DNA of 64,000 nt, taken from NCBI GenBank assembly GCA_026545225.1, contig CM048850.1, positions 8,729,501 through 8,793,500 of the forward strand, written 5' to 3'. Shown piece by piece: positions 50,701-57,544 of this stretch. The DNA is from Cornus controversa. Taxonomy: Eukaryota > Streptophyta > Magnoliopsida > Cornales > Cornaceae. Position 1 is the first letter of the stretch. The number at the start of each line of letters is the position of its first letter. The position numbers and the translations under genes are program-made. The notes below the pieces were generated by a model. That model worked only from the letters and a program-made list of their open reading frames with translations. It made no database searches and was not told where the DNA came from.

Positions 50701-53700
50701 ATGGCCCAATGAATCTCGGTGATAACTTCCCCTTTCGATAATCGAATCTCACAACTCCTCTCATAAGTGAGAGTTTCAAGAACACAGTCTCCAACACTAA
50801 ACTCAATCGATCTCCTATGTCGATTGACACAATTCTTCTGATGACTTTGAGCTATACGCAGCCTCTCTCGAATCATGATGACCTTCTCCGTGGTCTCATA
50901 CACGAAGCGTCATGTTGCAAAATTCGTATCTAAATGCCTCACCTGCCAACAAGTGAAGGCTGAGCAACAGAAACTAGGAGGAACTTTCTAGCCATTGCCT
51001 ATCGTTGAGTGAAAATGGGAACAAACAACTATAGATTTCGTGGTTGGCTTACCAAAATATAGGCAAAGTCATGATACAGTGTAAGTGATTGTGGATCGTT
51101 TAATGAAGTTGGCCCATTTTCTTCCTATTCGAGCTAGTTATTTTATGAACAAGTTAAGTAGAATTTATATTTGGGAGATAGATAGACTCTATGGTGTTCC
51201 TGTGTCCATTGTTTCAAATAGATTGTTTCACATCACAGTTTTGGATGAGTTTTCAAAGAGCTATGAGAACCACTCTAGATTTGAGTACTACTTTCCACCC
51301 ACAGACAGATAGGCAGTTAGATAGGGTTATTCAGGTATTAGAGGACATGTTCCAAGCTAGTGCCCTAGATTTTAGAGGTTCATAGGAGGATTACCTACCG
51401 TTGATTGAGTTTGAATAGAATAACAACTATCAGGTTAGTACTGGTATGGCTCCTTATGAGGCATTATATGGTAGACCTTGTCGTTCACCAATCTGTTGGA
51501 TAGAGATTGGAGATAGTAGTTTGTCAGAGCCTAAGACAGTGCATAAGACAACAAAGAAGGTGATGATGATTTGAGAGCAGTTGCGTACAACTCAAACTCA
51601 TTAAAAGAGTTATGTCGATCGACGTAGGAGACCAGTTGAGTTTAGTGTTGGGGACTGTGTTCCTGAAAGTCTCACCTATGAGAGGAGTCTAAGAAGCAAG
51701 GCCACTAACATAAGACACAGACATGATACGACATAGATACGCCAACACGTCAAACTCTAAAAAAGTAGGAGATGACTAAAATAAATATAACTTTTCATTC
51801 ATATGTCTGTTGAATAAGACAATTATAAAACATTAATAAATTTATAATTTCTATGCTACAGTTACATAAGTTAGAAATTGAAGCTATTCGAATATCAAGA
51901 AGAATATATTATATTAATATCCTATCTTATCATTATAGTTATGTTTTTTTTTTTTTTCATTACATACTTTCCCATGTGTTTAATATCATTTTTTTAAGGA
52001 AATGGAGGTTTAATGTATGTGCATAATGTTGTTTCTAAGACTGTCGTGTGTTTGTTTTATAAAGACAAAGGATGTGGGATGTTTTGGTAATGTGTTCGGA
52101 ATGTGTTTAAGTGTTCAAGATGTGTCAGTCAAGTGTCTGAAATAATAAAAATTATTTTTGAATTATAAACATTGCCATGAAGTGTCAGACACGGCACTTC
52201 ATAAAAGTGTCTGTGTTTCTTATAGAGGAGTTGTGAGATTCAGGTATCAAGAAGGAAAAGGAAAGTTAGCACTGAAATTCACTGGACCATTTGAGATTAC
52301 TAAGATGATATGAAGTGTGGCTTACAAGCTTGCTCTGCCTCCTAGTATGTCAGCAATTCAAGATGTATTCCACGTGTATGCTGATGAAGTGTCTCATAGA
52401 TGATTTGCATGTGATTGATCAAGACACTATGGAGTTATATCCAAAAGTGTCATATGTTGAGGTGCTTGAACACATTATTGATCGGATGGTTAAGCAATTG
52501 CGATGCAAGGAGATAGCTTTAGGGAAAGTGTTGTGGAGAGCCATCACAAGGACGATGAAGCTTCTTGGGAGACCAGTCCAAAATGAGGGAAAAATATCTG
52601 TATTGATTGGGCACTACTACTGCAACTATTGTTATTTTATATACTAATTTACTTTCCTATTTAGTTATTTATTTATTTTGTCTCGACTCTCCCATTGTCA
52701 TTACCCAAGGCCAGATGTGAAAATGAGAGAATTCATGTGTCCGACCCCATTCATATGAGATTAAGACAAGGATGAAGAGGATGATGATGATGATGATTTG
52801 TTTAAATCATGTAGAATACAGTTTAATTAGTTTAATAAAAATGAAAACAGTTTAGATGTATATAAATGCAAAAAATACGTATATGGGATTTTTATATGAA
52901 ACATGTTTAGAGCTAATTTCTAATTGCAAAAATAATGAAATTCGTGTAGAACAATATTTGTACAGTGTGAGGCGAGTCCAAGAGGGTGATTGTGACATCT
53001 CACATTGCCTAAGGGGGAGAAGTTGCTGGCACTTATGAGGGGGGAGGTCTCCTACCTGTGCAGACGTGTTTTGAAAACCGTGAGTGTTTGTGTAGCACAA
53101 AGTGAACAGTATCTATAGAACATGAGATGGGTCCTGATAGGGATATAAGAAGACACATGTTTCACAAATGAAAAACGAATGAAGAACAAATACAAAGAAT
53201 GAAGAGAATACAATCACTTACAAAAACAAGACAACCAAATGGCCGCACGAGAAGAATGAATCCAATAAACACTAAGATGAATGCATTCCAAGAAAAGAGG
53301 TTTGAATAAGGAACTCTGCTTTAAATACCAATAAGGGACACGTTGCACATGCAAGAGCAAAGAGTATGTATATGATGAATAATAATGAACTTAAGTCGCT
53401 CTTTCTTAATACGTTGCATATATGATATAACAATGAGAAAACATGAGTAAATGCAAGCTTTCTGCAAGAGGCACTGTAAGCCCATCACATTGTATCATAT
53501 GAAAGCAAATACAACAAATTATAATAATGATTGAGATTTAGAAGTAAAACTTCTTTTTCATGTCATGCATGTAAAATACATGTAGACAATTGACATATGT
53601 TCCACTGAACTTGTTTGATTAAACAAAACCAAGAATGCAAATTAAAATATTAAATGACATGTAGGATGATGACAATAATGCATGACACTTCTTACTTTGG

Positions 53701-56700
53701 AAATAAAAATAAATGGTGGAAAATGATATAGTCTGAGGTTGTTCCATTGGCAATCTGCTTTTGACGAACTTAAAAAACTAAGCCTACTCCTTATTCCTTA
53801 ACTGCTCAAATTACAAAAGCTAGGTTTGATCAGCTCTAGACATTTACTCATACATCAGTTAGAGACGTATCCCAGCCCATCTTTTCTGCAGTTCACTTTC
53901 CTTAACTGCATAAATGAATTCAAGAGCTATGTTTGATCAGCTCTAGACATTTACTAATACAATTAGAGCTCTGGCTACTGAGAGACTTATCCCATGCCAT
54001 TCTTTCTGCAGTTCACTTACACTTCCCTGCTGTCTTCCCCCCATCTCTCTTTCATTTACTCAATCAGATACTTCACATTATTATTTAAAAGATTTATAAG
54101 AATTATTTATTATGAGTTAAGTTGAGAAACATGCAAATCTATAGGGAATAAACAATTCATGTAGATCATGAAATCTAAGGTGCTAGTAGGCTCTTTAACA
54201 AGGAATAGCCAAATGTTCCAATAAACAACAGACATGCAACTTACAGGAAGATCAGCAATGACTTGGTTGATTGCACTGCAAGCTGCAGCAGTTGCACCAG
54301 TCTGTATGGCATTCATGGATACATCAATGAGAAAGAAAAACACAGCAGGCATTGGATCACGGACCTGGTAAAAAGAGAAGAATGTAAAGAATCAGTTATC
54401 CTTTTAGCCCATTAAAGGCAAGAAAAACTAGTAACAACTTTTCTAAGGCACATCAAATGATGATCTCCTAACAAAAAAGGCAGCTAATCTCAGCAAAACA
54501 TGACAATGACAAATGTTAAACGGAGTATGTCCTTTACTCCTTTGATAAAATGCAATCCAAAAGATGCAATTAGTTTGACCAAGTTGTTAAAGGCGTGCCT
54601 AGGCTCCAAAAAGCCTCAGTCTTCTCAAGGCTCAGCCGGAGTGCTTCAACCTACTACAGGCCAGGCCCTAGAGTCAAGCACACAAAATTCTCAGGCTTGC
54701 ACTCTTTTGCAGGCTCCAAGATCCCAAAGAGCGAGCCTCTTACTTTTAAATCATCCATTCATGTCGTTTTCTTTCTTTCTTTTTTCTTTTTATTTTTTTT
54801 AAAAAAATTACCATGAATTTACATACTCTACATCATGGTCATAATCGATGGATCATATTGTTTAATCTTATCGTACATTTGACATCATTCATGAACTTAT
54901 GGTTGACTACTTACATTAATTGCGTCTAATTCTTTATGTTGAATTTTTGTGACAACAAAACATATGTCAAAAATCTACAAAATTATTTTTTTCAATTATT
55001 ACACTTTTTTAATAGTTTTTTATTTAGTTAGTGTGTCACGACCCGCCCTACACCGTGTAGAGATTGTCCACTTTGCACACGCTCTTCTCAGTGCTCACAG
55101 TTTTCAAATTACGTCTACACAGTCAGGAAGTATCCACGCATATAAGTACCAACAACCTCTCCCATCCAAGCGATATGGGGGGGCGTCACAATCACCCCCT
55201 CTTGGGACTCAACGTCCTCACTGGGCTGACCCTCGTGAGCTTGAGCACACTCTCCCCATTTCTGACTGGGGATTGGCTCTAATACCATCTGTCACGATCC
55301 GCCTACACCATGTAGATATTGTCCGCTTTTCACACACTCCTCTCGGTGCTCAAGGTTTTCAAAATGCATCTACACAGTTAGGAGGTATCCACACATATAA
55401 GTGTCAACCTCCTCTCCCTCCAGATGATGTGGGAGTCACATAATGCATAGAGAAAAGAAACATGCACATTGATTTACTTGACCCTCTAAATTTCTATGTC
55501 AAAAGTTCCATTTTTAAATAACTCTAGACCAGTTGTGTAACATACATTGATTTAATTGAATTCATATGCAAACGGAAAAGATACATGCATATTGATTTAG
55601 CTTTGAATTAATATGCTGAAAATTTTCCTTATTCTAATCTTAACTAGTTTGTGTTGCATATTTTATTTTTGAGGAGTGCTAGCGGCAGTTGCTCACAGCA
55701 CACTCACGCATGTGTCAGCAGCCTATTGGCTGCTGACCTCAACTATTCAATAACCAAAAATATACATTATTTCTTGTTTGTTTCCTTTTTACTCACTCAA
55801 CTTCGTTTTTGCACACAGCTTCAAATAGGCCACCATTCTTTTCCTCAAGAACAAACCTTTTCACTCTGCTCAACACACAAGGAATAACGTTTTTATTTTA
55901 TTTATTTAATAGTTGAGGTCAGCAGCCAATGGGCCGTGACACGTGCGCGAGTGTGCTGTGGCAGTCGCTCGAGCGACTGCCGCTAGCACTCCTCTTTATT
56001 TTTTTTCTATGTTTAAATTTAATATTCATGTTATGACACACATGGCATACTTCGATAAGGCTTGGGCCCTACGTTACGCCTTGTGCTTAGGCTCTAGGAG
56101 ACCTTGGCACCTTTGTGTGCCTCAGCCTTTCAGAAATAATAATTATGAGTTTGGCCATAAGTTCTGCCTGAAAACTAGACAACAATTCATATATTGTCTG
56201 CGCATGAAACAAGACAAGAAATATTAATCTTGCCAAAAGAAGCTAAGCCTGGGTAGGATATTCATCACAAACCAATCAATTCTAATTCGTATACATGTTG
56301 GAAGTGTTGGTTGACAAACACACTAATTATAGCATGTGCCCTATACATCGTCTGAGATAAATACAATGATCATAACAAATGCAAACTTAGTATATGTCCT
56401 GCAAACCTGATAGGTTACTAACCATGTATTCCTTTGTAGCAACAAATTCAACTGTTCCTCTGCATAGCTCAGGCCTGTCATCAGCATCTCTGCGCCTACC
56501 ATCTGGACCTAAATTGCAGTGGTAGTCACGGGGAGTTTCATCCGTAAATCCTGCCAAACAAATGGCAAGTGTTACAGAGAGATTCACAATAGCTGCATAA
56601 TTAATGTTTAGACAGCGAAACAAAGCCAAAAACATGTGTTATTCAGACTAATGCAATTTACTTGAAAATATATGGAGAATAATGCCAAAAACTACGGGAA

Positions 56701-57544
56701 TGCTCAAATGAATAAACTCCTAGATTTAAGGACTGATGAGATGACTTAGGAGACCTATGAAACCCTATGACACAAAACTAGGAGTTTTATTTCCTTGATA
56801 GCCTATATGGTGCCAAAGAGAAATGCAAGGATGAGAAAAGGAGGAGGAGAAGTAAGTTCTTTTCTTCATTTAGTAGAGGTAAAGAGGGAAAGGGAAATAA
56901 AGGGTGGAGCAAAGCCCCTTCCCTCCAGGCCATAAATTTACATCCTTCAAAAAGTGGGAAGAAAGAAAAGAGAAACATCTTCTCTAATTCTTTTACATTT
57001 TTACTGTTACAATAAGCATTTTTTTTGACAGTGGAGTGGTATAATTGCCAAATCACAAGGTTAGTCATTCTCTTCATTCCTCATTTCATTTTACTGAACC
57101 AAACAACATATACAAGGTAAAGGCTTCATCATTTCCTAAAATACCTCTTCTATCCCGCTTAATTTTTTCTCCCTACAATTTACCAGCCTTCATACCAAAC
57201 AAAGCTTAAGACGTAACTACAAGATTTGGGTAATATGCATCAAATCCAATAAGGTTAACAAATTTAACAAAGTATAAGTACCAAATATGGCTTGTTATAC
57301 CCAACTAAAACAAAATTAACACTATTAATGAGATGGTCTTGACAACAATGAAGCCTAGAGAAAAACAAAATAATATACCAAATTATGAGAGTACTAGATG
57401 GACAGGGAAAAAAAAAGTCCATTTATACTTACCGCACAAGTTACAGATGAAATGCCTGCCCTGATCAATAAACTTCATGAAAGGATTTATGTAGCCTTTG
57501 CAACGAGAACATCGAACAGGACCACTTTCCCCAAAATCCACGAC
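22383..57544 (-). CDS. SEC24: Protein transport protein Sec24, CEF-class (3' part, 20 exons)
   Basis: Sec24 is the cargo-binding subunit of the COPII inner coat and, with Sec23, packs cargo at ER exit sites. The exons on minus, high to low, are 57544-57433, 56550-56423, 54364-54245, 46865-46785, 46343-46266, 46138-46046, 45064-45010, 39091-39015, 34447-33508 (split), 33340-33257, 31286-31167, 31021-30953, 29846-29769, 29624-29486, 29191-29027, 24930-24785, 24701-24522, 23894-23806, 23659-23628 and 22486-22383. Without the exon 9 insertion they total 2022 nt with phases consistent throughout, giving 673 residues and TGA. Seen in order: CxxC...CxxC zinc finger, trunk ([14 protein letters not shown]), beta-sandwich, helical domain and gelsolin domain ([13 protein letters not shown]). 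The recalled family length is about 1080 residues, so the N-terminal exons lie beyond 64000. Introns of 4-7 kb are filled with retroelements. Class assignment rests on remembered sequence. Confidence 0.93.
23628..23659 (-). CDS. SEC24: SEC24 exon 19 (32-nt micro-exon)
   Basis: Only 32 nt, encoding [12 protein letters not shown] across its junctions. The family usually reads CKKGDPSG here, so the Gly and Pro are replaced. Acceptor CTTGCAG, donor GTTAGT. Confidence 0.9.
23806..23894 (-). CDS. SEC24: SEC24 exon 18
   Basis: Reads [20 protein letters not shown] then IRHQRCSYM, ending two bases into an Arg codon. Donor GTATTA is weak, but the frame across the junction is clean. Confidence 0.93.
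24522..24701 (-). CDS. SEC24: SEC24 exon 17: gelsolin domain
   Basis: Sixty codons, [20 protein letters not shown], then [20 protein letters not shown], then [20 protein letters not shown]: the gelsolin-like fold. Donor GTGTTT. Confidence 0.95.
24785..24930 (-). CDS. SEC24: SEC24 exon 16
   Basis: Reads [20 protein letters not shown], then [20 protein letters not shown] and MAIHNLNSK. Acceptor TTTTCAG, donor GTGAAT. Confidence 0.95.
25221..28558 (+). mobile_element. Ty1/copia element with both LTRs, in a SEC24 intron
   Basis: LTRs are 25221-25387 and 28391-28558, both ending CTCACA, with target duplication TACTC at 25216-25220 and 28559-28563. TGGTATCAGAGC (25388-25399) is the primer site and GAGGGGGGA (28381-28389) the polypurine tract. 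Parts in order: gag N-terminal region from 25631, integrase end about 26107-26600, reverse transcriptase about 26930-27480 ([20 protein letters not shown]) and RNase H about 27830-28200. The protease and most of the integrase are absent and there are several breaks. The LTRs differ at roughly 6-7 per cent of sites, suggesting a few million years. It lies opposite to the gene. Short LTRs and pol style suit the Ale/Retrofit lineage. Confidence 0.9.
29027..29191 (-). CDS. SEC24: SEC24 exon 15: helical domain
   Basis: Reads [20 protein letters not shown], then [20 protein letters not shown] and [14 protein letters not shown], ending in phase 1 before GTATGT. The 4.1-kb intron that follows contains a copia element. 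Confidence 0.95.
29486..29624 (-). CDS. SEC24: SEC24 exon 14: helical domain start
   Basis: Reads [20 protein letters not shown], then [20 protein letters not shown] and ACFLKQ, ending in phase 1 before GTAATT. Confidence 0.95.
29769..29846 (-). CDS. SEC24: SEC24 exon 13
   Basis: Twenty-six codons, [20 protein letters not shown] then SECAFQ. Acceptor TGAGCAG, donor GTAGAA. Confidence 0.95.
29847..30952. other. SEC24 intron without recognisable elements
   Basis: This 1.1-kb intron between exons 12 and 13 shows only AT-rich sequence and a short (GA)n run at about 30446-30460. No repeat or coding signal was seen. Confidence 0.5.
30953..31021 (-). CDS. SEC24: SEC24 exon 12
   Basis: Twenty-three codons, [20 protein letters not shown] then LPS. 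Acceptor TTGTAG, donor GTTAGT. Confidence 0.95.
31167..31286 (-). CDS. SEC24: SEC24 exon 11, GC donor
   Basis: Forty codons starting [20 protein letters not shown] and ending AVMRIRCSQ, part of the beta-sandwich. It ends CAG followed by GCGAGT, a second GC donor; the nearest GT would shift the frame, and the next exon opens in phase with GLQVQE. Confidence 0.93.
32181..32442. repeat. Two-copy tandem repeat, 131-bp period, in SEC24 intron
   Basis: Units at 32181 and 32312 share ATAGTTGACTGAGCA and TTTCATTTCATTTTATCTC with few differences. The second unit runs into the RTE-like fragment. Confidence 0.85.
32443..32645 (-). mobile_element. RTE-type LINE 3' fragment
   Basis: On minus this reads [15 protein letters not shown] and [14 protein letters not shown], matching the conserved post-RT stretch of RTE-clade LINEs (CWA.K.QHIHKM...MLRWMCG.TRKD). 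It contains stops and is only about 200 bp, so it is a dead 3' end. Same orientation as the host gene. Confidence 0.6.
32646..32827. repeat. Three tandem units of about 61 bp
   Basis: Units at about 32646, 32707 and 32767 share AACATCAT and TATTGAGACATT. Units two and three are almost identical; the first is more diverged. Confidence 0.85.
33257..33340 (-). CDS. SEC24: SEC24 exon 10
   Basis: Twenty-eight codons, [20 protein letters not shown] then IPRTTGGQ, leading into the beta-sandwich domain. Acceptor TTCAG, donor GTATTT. Confidence 0.95.
33508..34447 (-). CDS. SEC24: SEC24 exon 9, split by an 863-bp insertion
   Basis: The 5' piece is 34447-34429 (acceptor TTTCAG, then EVHKLL and one base). 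The 3' piece is 33565-33508 ([18 protein letters not shown], donor GTGACA). Between them lies the element at 33566-34428, flanked by ACTCC on both sides as read on minus. Without the insert and one ACTCC copy the exon is exactly 72 nt, 24 codons, phase 0 at both ends, matching the family's conserved HKLLQP stretch. Skipping it would join AGEK to VCVDVF in frame. As it stands the coding exon is interrupted. Confidence 0.9.
33566..34428 (-). mobile_element. Young non-coding LTR-derived element inside SEC24 exon 9
   Basis: 863 bp, TG...CA at its outer ends, flanked by ACTCC (minus; GGAGT at 33561-33565 and 34429-34433 on plus). Two 307-bp direct copies (33608-33914 and 34122-34428) differ at a single site. 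The 3' LTR extends 42 bp further, to 33566, ending GGATTTTTGCATCA, a terminus that recalls Tat-lineage gypsy LTRs. GGGGGCATC before that LTR serves as polypurine tract. The roughly 207-bp middle is GC-rich at one end, has a purine run (minus) and has no coding capacity. The element is therefore a non-autonomous derivative. LTR identity implies a very recent insertion, well under a million years under usual plant rates. Confidence 0.85.
34060..34121. other. GC-rich perfect hairpin in the exon insertion
   Basis: A run of GCCCGG/CCGGGC words around AAGG and CCTT. Two arms of 16 bases (CCGGCCAAGGCCGGGC and its complement) pair perfectly around a 3-base centre. It is strikingly GC-rich against the AT-rich surroundings. 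Confidence 0.8.
34448..35034. other. Intron DNA with LTR-like palindromic words
   Basis: Non-coding. It holds ACCGATTGA/TCAATCGA-type words at about 34670-34775 and a repeated phrase GGCCTCTATGGTTTGCCCTA at about 34901 and 34988. Probably a degraded LTR piece; family unknown. Confidence 0.35.
35035..35537 (+). mobile_element. Gypsy 3' non-coding region (partial)
   Basis: Aligns with 17141-17651, including GCGAGTTTGGACTACC and the closing AATTTCGAGGACAAAATTCC. It ends in a purine tract GGTGAGGAGG just before the LTR. The left part of the element is missing. Confidence 0.75.
35538..38167 (+). mobile_element. Gypsy 3' LTR, 2.63 kb, in a SEC24 intron
   Basis: It begins TGTAGAGACTAGG after the polypurine tract and ends GGAAATCGGGGTGTGACA. 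It is transcribed opposite to SEC24. Palindromic CAGCCGACCGAAA-type words cluster at 37725-37965. No coding region. Confidence 0.75.
39015..39091 (-). CDS. SEC24: SEC24 exon 8: trunk end
   Basis: Reads [20 protein letters not shown] then ISAGEK, with acceptor GTACAG and donor GTATAC. The preceding 5.9-kb intron contains a copia element and a gypsy LTR. Confidence 0.95.
39667..42137 (+). mobile_element. Ty1/copia element, 5' part, in a SEC24 intron
   Basis: The 5' LTR 39667-40028 (TGTTATGTTG...CATAACA) is followed by a primer-site-like ACTGGTTTCAGAAC. Gag (about 40060-40680; [14 protein letters not shown]), CCHC knuckle ([14 protein letters not shown], about 40745), protease region (KEWILDSD) and integrase (about 41300-42130; CIYLGYEP near its end) follow. 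Sequence style is that of the Tork/Tnt1 lineage. RT and RNase H are absent because a gypsy-type LTR adjoins at 42138; there are several breaks. Same family as 59019-64000. Confidence 0.87.
42138..44345 (+). mobile_element. Gypsy-type LTR, probable solo LTR
   Basis: It begins TGTGAGATCTTGAAA directly after copia integrase sequence, a start typical of plant gypsy LTRs, and stays non-coding for about 2.2 kb. It contains poly-T and (TTA)n runs near the start and a (GT)n run at about 44328-44343. I could not find the right-hand end or a target duplication. Confidence 0.5.
44346..45009. other. Intron DNA with GTGTC/GACAC palindromic words
   Basis: 44610-44720 has a run of CGTGTC, GACACG and ACATGTGTC words in both orientations, like the ends of the hAT-type element at 51689-52223. 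It may be a fragment of a related element. The rest is AT-rich with no call. Confidence 0.35.
45010..45064 (-). CDS. SEC24: SEC24 exon 7, GC donor
   Basis: Reads [18 protein letters not shown] plus one base. The exon ends TCAG followed by GCAAGC, a GC-type donor. The next exon must start with TC for the frame to continue as [10 protein letters not shown], and no nearby GT gives that reading. Confidence 0.92.
46046..46138 (-). CDS. SEC24: SEC24 exon 6: trunk
   Basis: Thirty-one codons, [20 protein letters not shown] then [11 protein letters not shown]. Donor GTATGC, acceptor ACTCAG. Phase 0 at both ends. Confidence 0.95.
46266..46343 (-). CDS. SEC24: SEC24 exon 5: trunk
   Basis: Twenty-six codons, [20 protein letters not shown] then IVPLAE, with acceptor GTGCACAG and donor GTCAGC. 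Phase 0 at both ends. Confidence 0.95.
46785..46865 (-). CDS. SEC24: SEC24 exon 4: trunk
   Basis: Twenty-seven codons, [20 protein letters not shown] then LKHASQQ. Donor GTCGGT. The acceptor TTTTTGCAG lies only 15 nt from the end of a copia LTR. Confidence 0.95.
46881..47870 (-). mobile_element. Ty1/copia 3' end with LTR, beside SEC24 exon 4
   Basis: Minus order: RT end (about 47870-47640), RNase H (about 47626-47082; [34 protein letters not shown]), purine tract TTGAGGGGGAG, then LTR 47074-46881 (TGTAAAAATCACC...ATTTCACA, 194 bp). Same orientation as the gene. The 5' portion is missing and there are several breaks. Short LTR and pol style suit the Ivana or Ale lineage. Confidence 0.8.
47871..48917. 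other. Intron DNA, nothing recognised
   Basis: About 1 kb of AT-rich sequence in the largest SEC24 intron. No coding, LTR or repeat signal could be assigned. Confidence 0.4.
48918..49434 (-). mobile_element. TRIM-like LTR and primer-site units in tandem
   Basis: An LTR-like block of 48918-49086 (minus start GTGACATTTCACATCACCTG) adjoins a short internal piece with TGGTATTAGAGCCAATT as primer site (49141-49157, minus). A second LTR end (49159-49434) precedes it, and another primer site lies at 49481-49497. The spacing of the primer sites is about 340 bp. A C homopolymer lies at about 49044-49063. Looks like repeated recombination between small LTR elements. Confidence 0.6.
49500..50329 (-). 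mobile_element. Gypsy LTR (minus) carrying a nested TRIM
   Basis: It begins TGTAATAACCTT at 50329, just after the purine tract AAGGAGGGTAGAA, and ends GAGTTCTGACA at 49500, followed by the primer site TGATATCAGAGCCAATT. A 251-bp TRIM with its own target duplication interrupts it at 49864-50114. Confidence 0.65.
49864..50114 (+). mobile_element. TRIM, 251 bp, 73/74-bp LTRs
   Basis: LTRs 49864-49936 (TGTTTAAGGAATTATAT...GTCAACA) and 50041-50114 (TGTTGAAGGATTTATAT...GTCAACA) flank a 104-bp middle. The middle opens with a primer-site-like TAGTATTAGAGCAGG and closes with AGTGAGGAGGTG. ACCCT flanks both sides (49859-49863 and 50115-50119). No coding capacity. The LTRs show several differences, so it is not brand new. 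Confidence 0.9.
50330..50906 (-). mobile_element. Gypsy integrase end and 3' non-coding region
   Basis: On minus this reads the integrase C-terminal part ([38 protein letters not shown]), then the 3' non-coding region with AAATTTCGGGGACGAAATTT and a polypurine tract before the LTR. It is broken and lies head to head with a second copy on plus starting at about 50907. Confidence 0.8.
50907..52965 (+). mobile_element. Second gypsy copy, integrase to LTR, plus orientation
   Basis: Integrase zinc-binding end ([16 protein letters not shown]), catalytic core ([36 protein letters not shown]) and C-terminal part ([14 protein letters not shown]) are read in order. Non-coding sequence and the end of an LTR near 52965 follow. 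It is interrupted by a hAT-type MITE (51689-52223) and broken elsewhere. Same family as the minus copy next to it. Confidence 0.8.
51689..52223. mobile_element. hAT-type MITE, 535 bp
   Basis: Flanked by AGAGGAGT on both sides (51681-51688 and 52224-52231), an 8-bp duplication as in hAT transposons, with gypsy sequence reading on across it. Ends are CTAAGAAGCA and, inverted, ATAAGAAACA. Both terminal regions are rich in GTGTC/GACAC words. No transposase is encoded. Confidence 0.8.
52966..53145 (+). mobile_element. TRIM-like LTR, plus orientation
   Basis: A purine tract AAGAGGGTGATTG precedes TGTGACATCTCACATTGCC, and the block continues through GGCACTTATGAGGGGGGAGG and TTTTGAAAACCGTGAG. This is the same family as 55034-55440, inverted relative to it. 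Confidence 0.65.
53146..54244. other. Intron DNA with one internal duplication
   Basis: No gene. A phrase TTTGATCAGCTCTAGACATTTACT is repeated at about 53825 and 53932, with similar CTTTCTGCAGTTCACTT phrases after each, a roughly 107-bp partial tandem duplication. Otherwise nothing recognised. Confidence 0.5.
54245..54364 (-). CDS. SEC24: SEC24 exon 3: start of trunk domain
   Basis: Forty codons, [20 protein letters not shown] through INQVIADLP, forming the first strand and helix of the vWA-like trunk. Donor GTAAGT. A 7.4-kb intron follows, the largest in view. Confidence 0.95.
55034..55440 (-). mobile_element. Complete TRIM, 407 bp
   Basis: LTRs 55034-55190 and 55290-55440 (both TGTCACGA... 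to ...GTCACA on plus) flank a 99-bp middle. On minus the middle has the primer site GGTATTAGAGCCAATC next to one LTR and AAGAGGGGGTGAT as purine tract at the other. Flanks TAGTG and TAATG agree at four of five bases, a worn target duplication. No coding capacity. Confidence 0.85.
55671..55994. mobile_element. Mutator-type MITE, 324 bp
   Basis: Ends are GAGGAGTGCTAGCGGCAG and its complement, with terminal inverted repeats of about 77 bp ending near GGCTGCTGACCTCAACTATT. TTTATTTTT flanks both sides (55662-55670 and 55995-56003), the 9-bp duplication typical of Mutator-like elements. The right arm carries about 11 extra bases that make a small inner palindrome, GCAGTCGCTCGAGCGACTGC. No transposase. 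Confidence 0.9.
56423..56550 (-). CDS. SEC24: SEC24 exon 2
   Basis: Reads [20 protein letters not shown] through [11 protein letters not shown], the linker between zinc finger and trunk, highly conserved in Sec24. Donor GTTAGT. It ends in phase 0. Confidence 0.95.
56551..57432. other. SEC24 intron, nothing recognised
   Basis: AT-rich intron between exons 1 and 2 of those seen. No element or coding signal. Confidence 0.5.
57433..57544 (-). CDS. SEC24: SEC24 exon 1 of those seen: zinc finger
   Basis: Reads [18 protein letters not shown] then [13 protein letters not shown]. The pairs CSRC and CNLC are the four zinc ligands of the Sec23/Sec24 finger. Acceptor TATAG at its start and donor GTAAGT at its end; it ends in phase 1. 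The exon before it is not in the window. Confidence 0.95.

Larger units (their letters stand above)
54584..56131. mobile_element. Composite repeat with GGCGTGCCTAGGC ends, holding two nested insertions
   Basis: The left part begins near AAAGGCGTGCCTAGGCTCC; the right part has GGCTCTAGGAGACCTTGGCACC and ends near GTGCCTCAGCCTTT. This resembles a common plant DNA-transposon-type repeat with AAAGGCGxGCC ends. A TRIM and a Mutator MITE sit inside it. The terminal match is imperfect and no target duplication was found. Confidence 0.35.
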
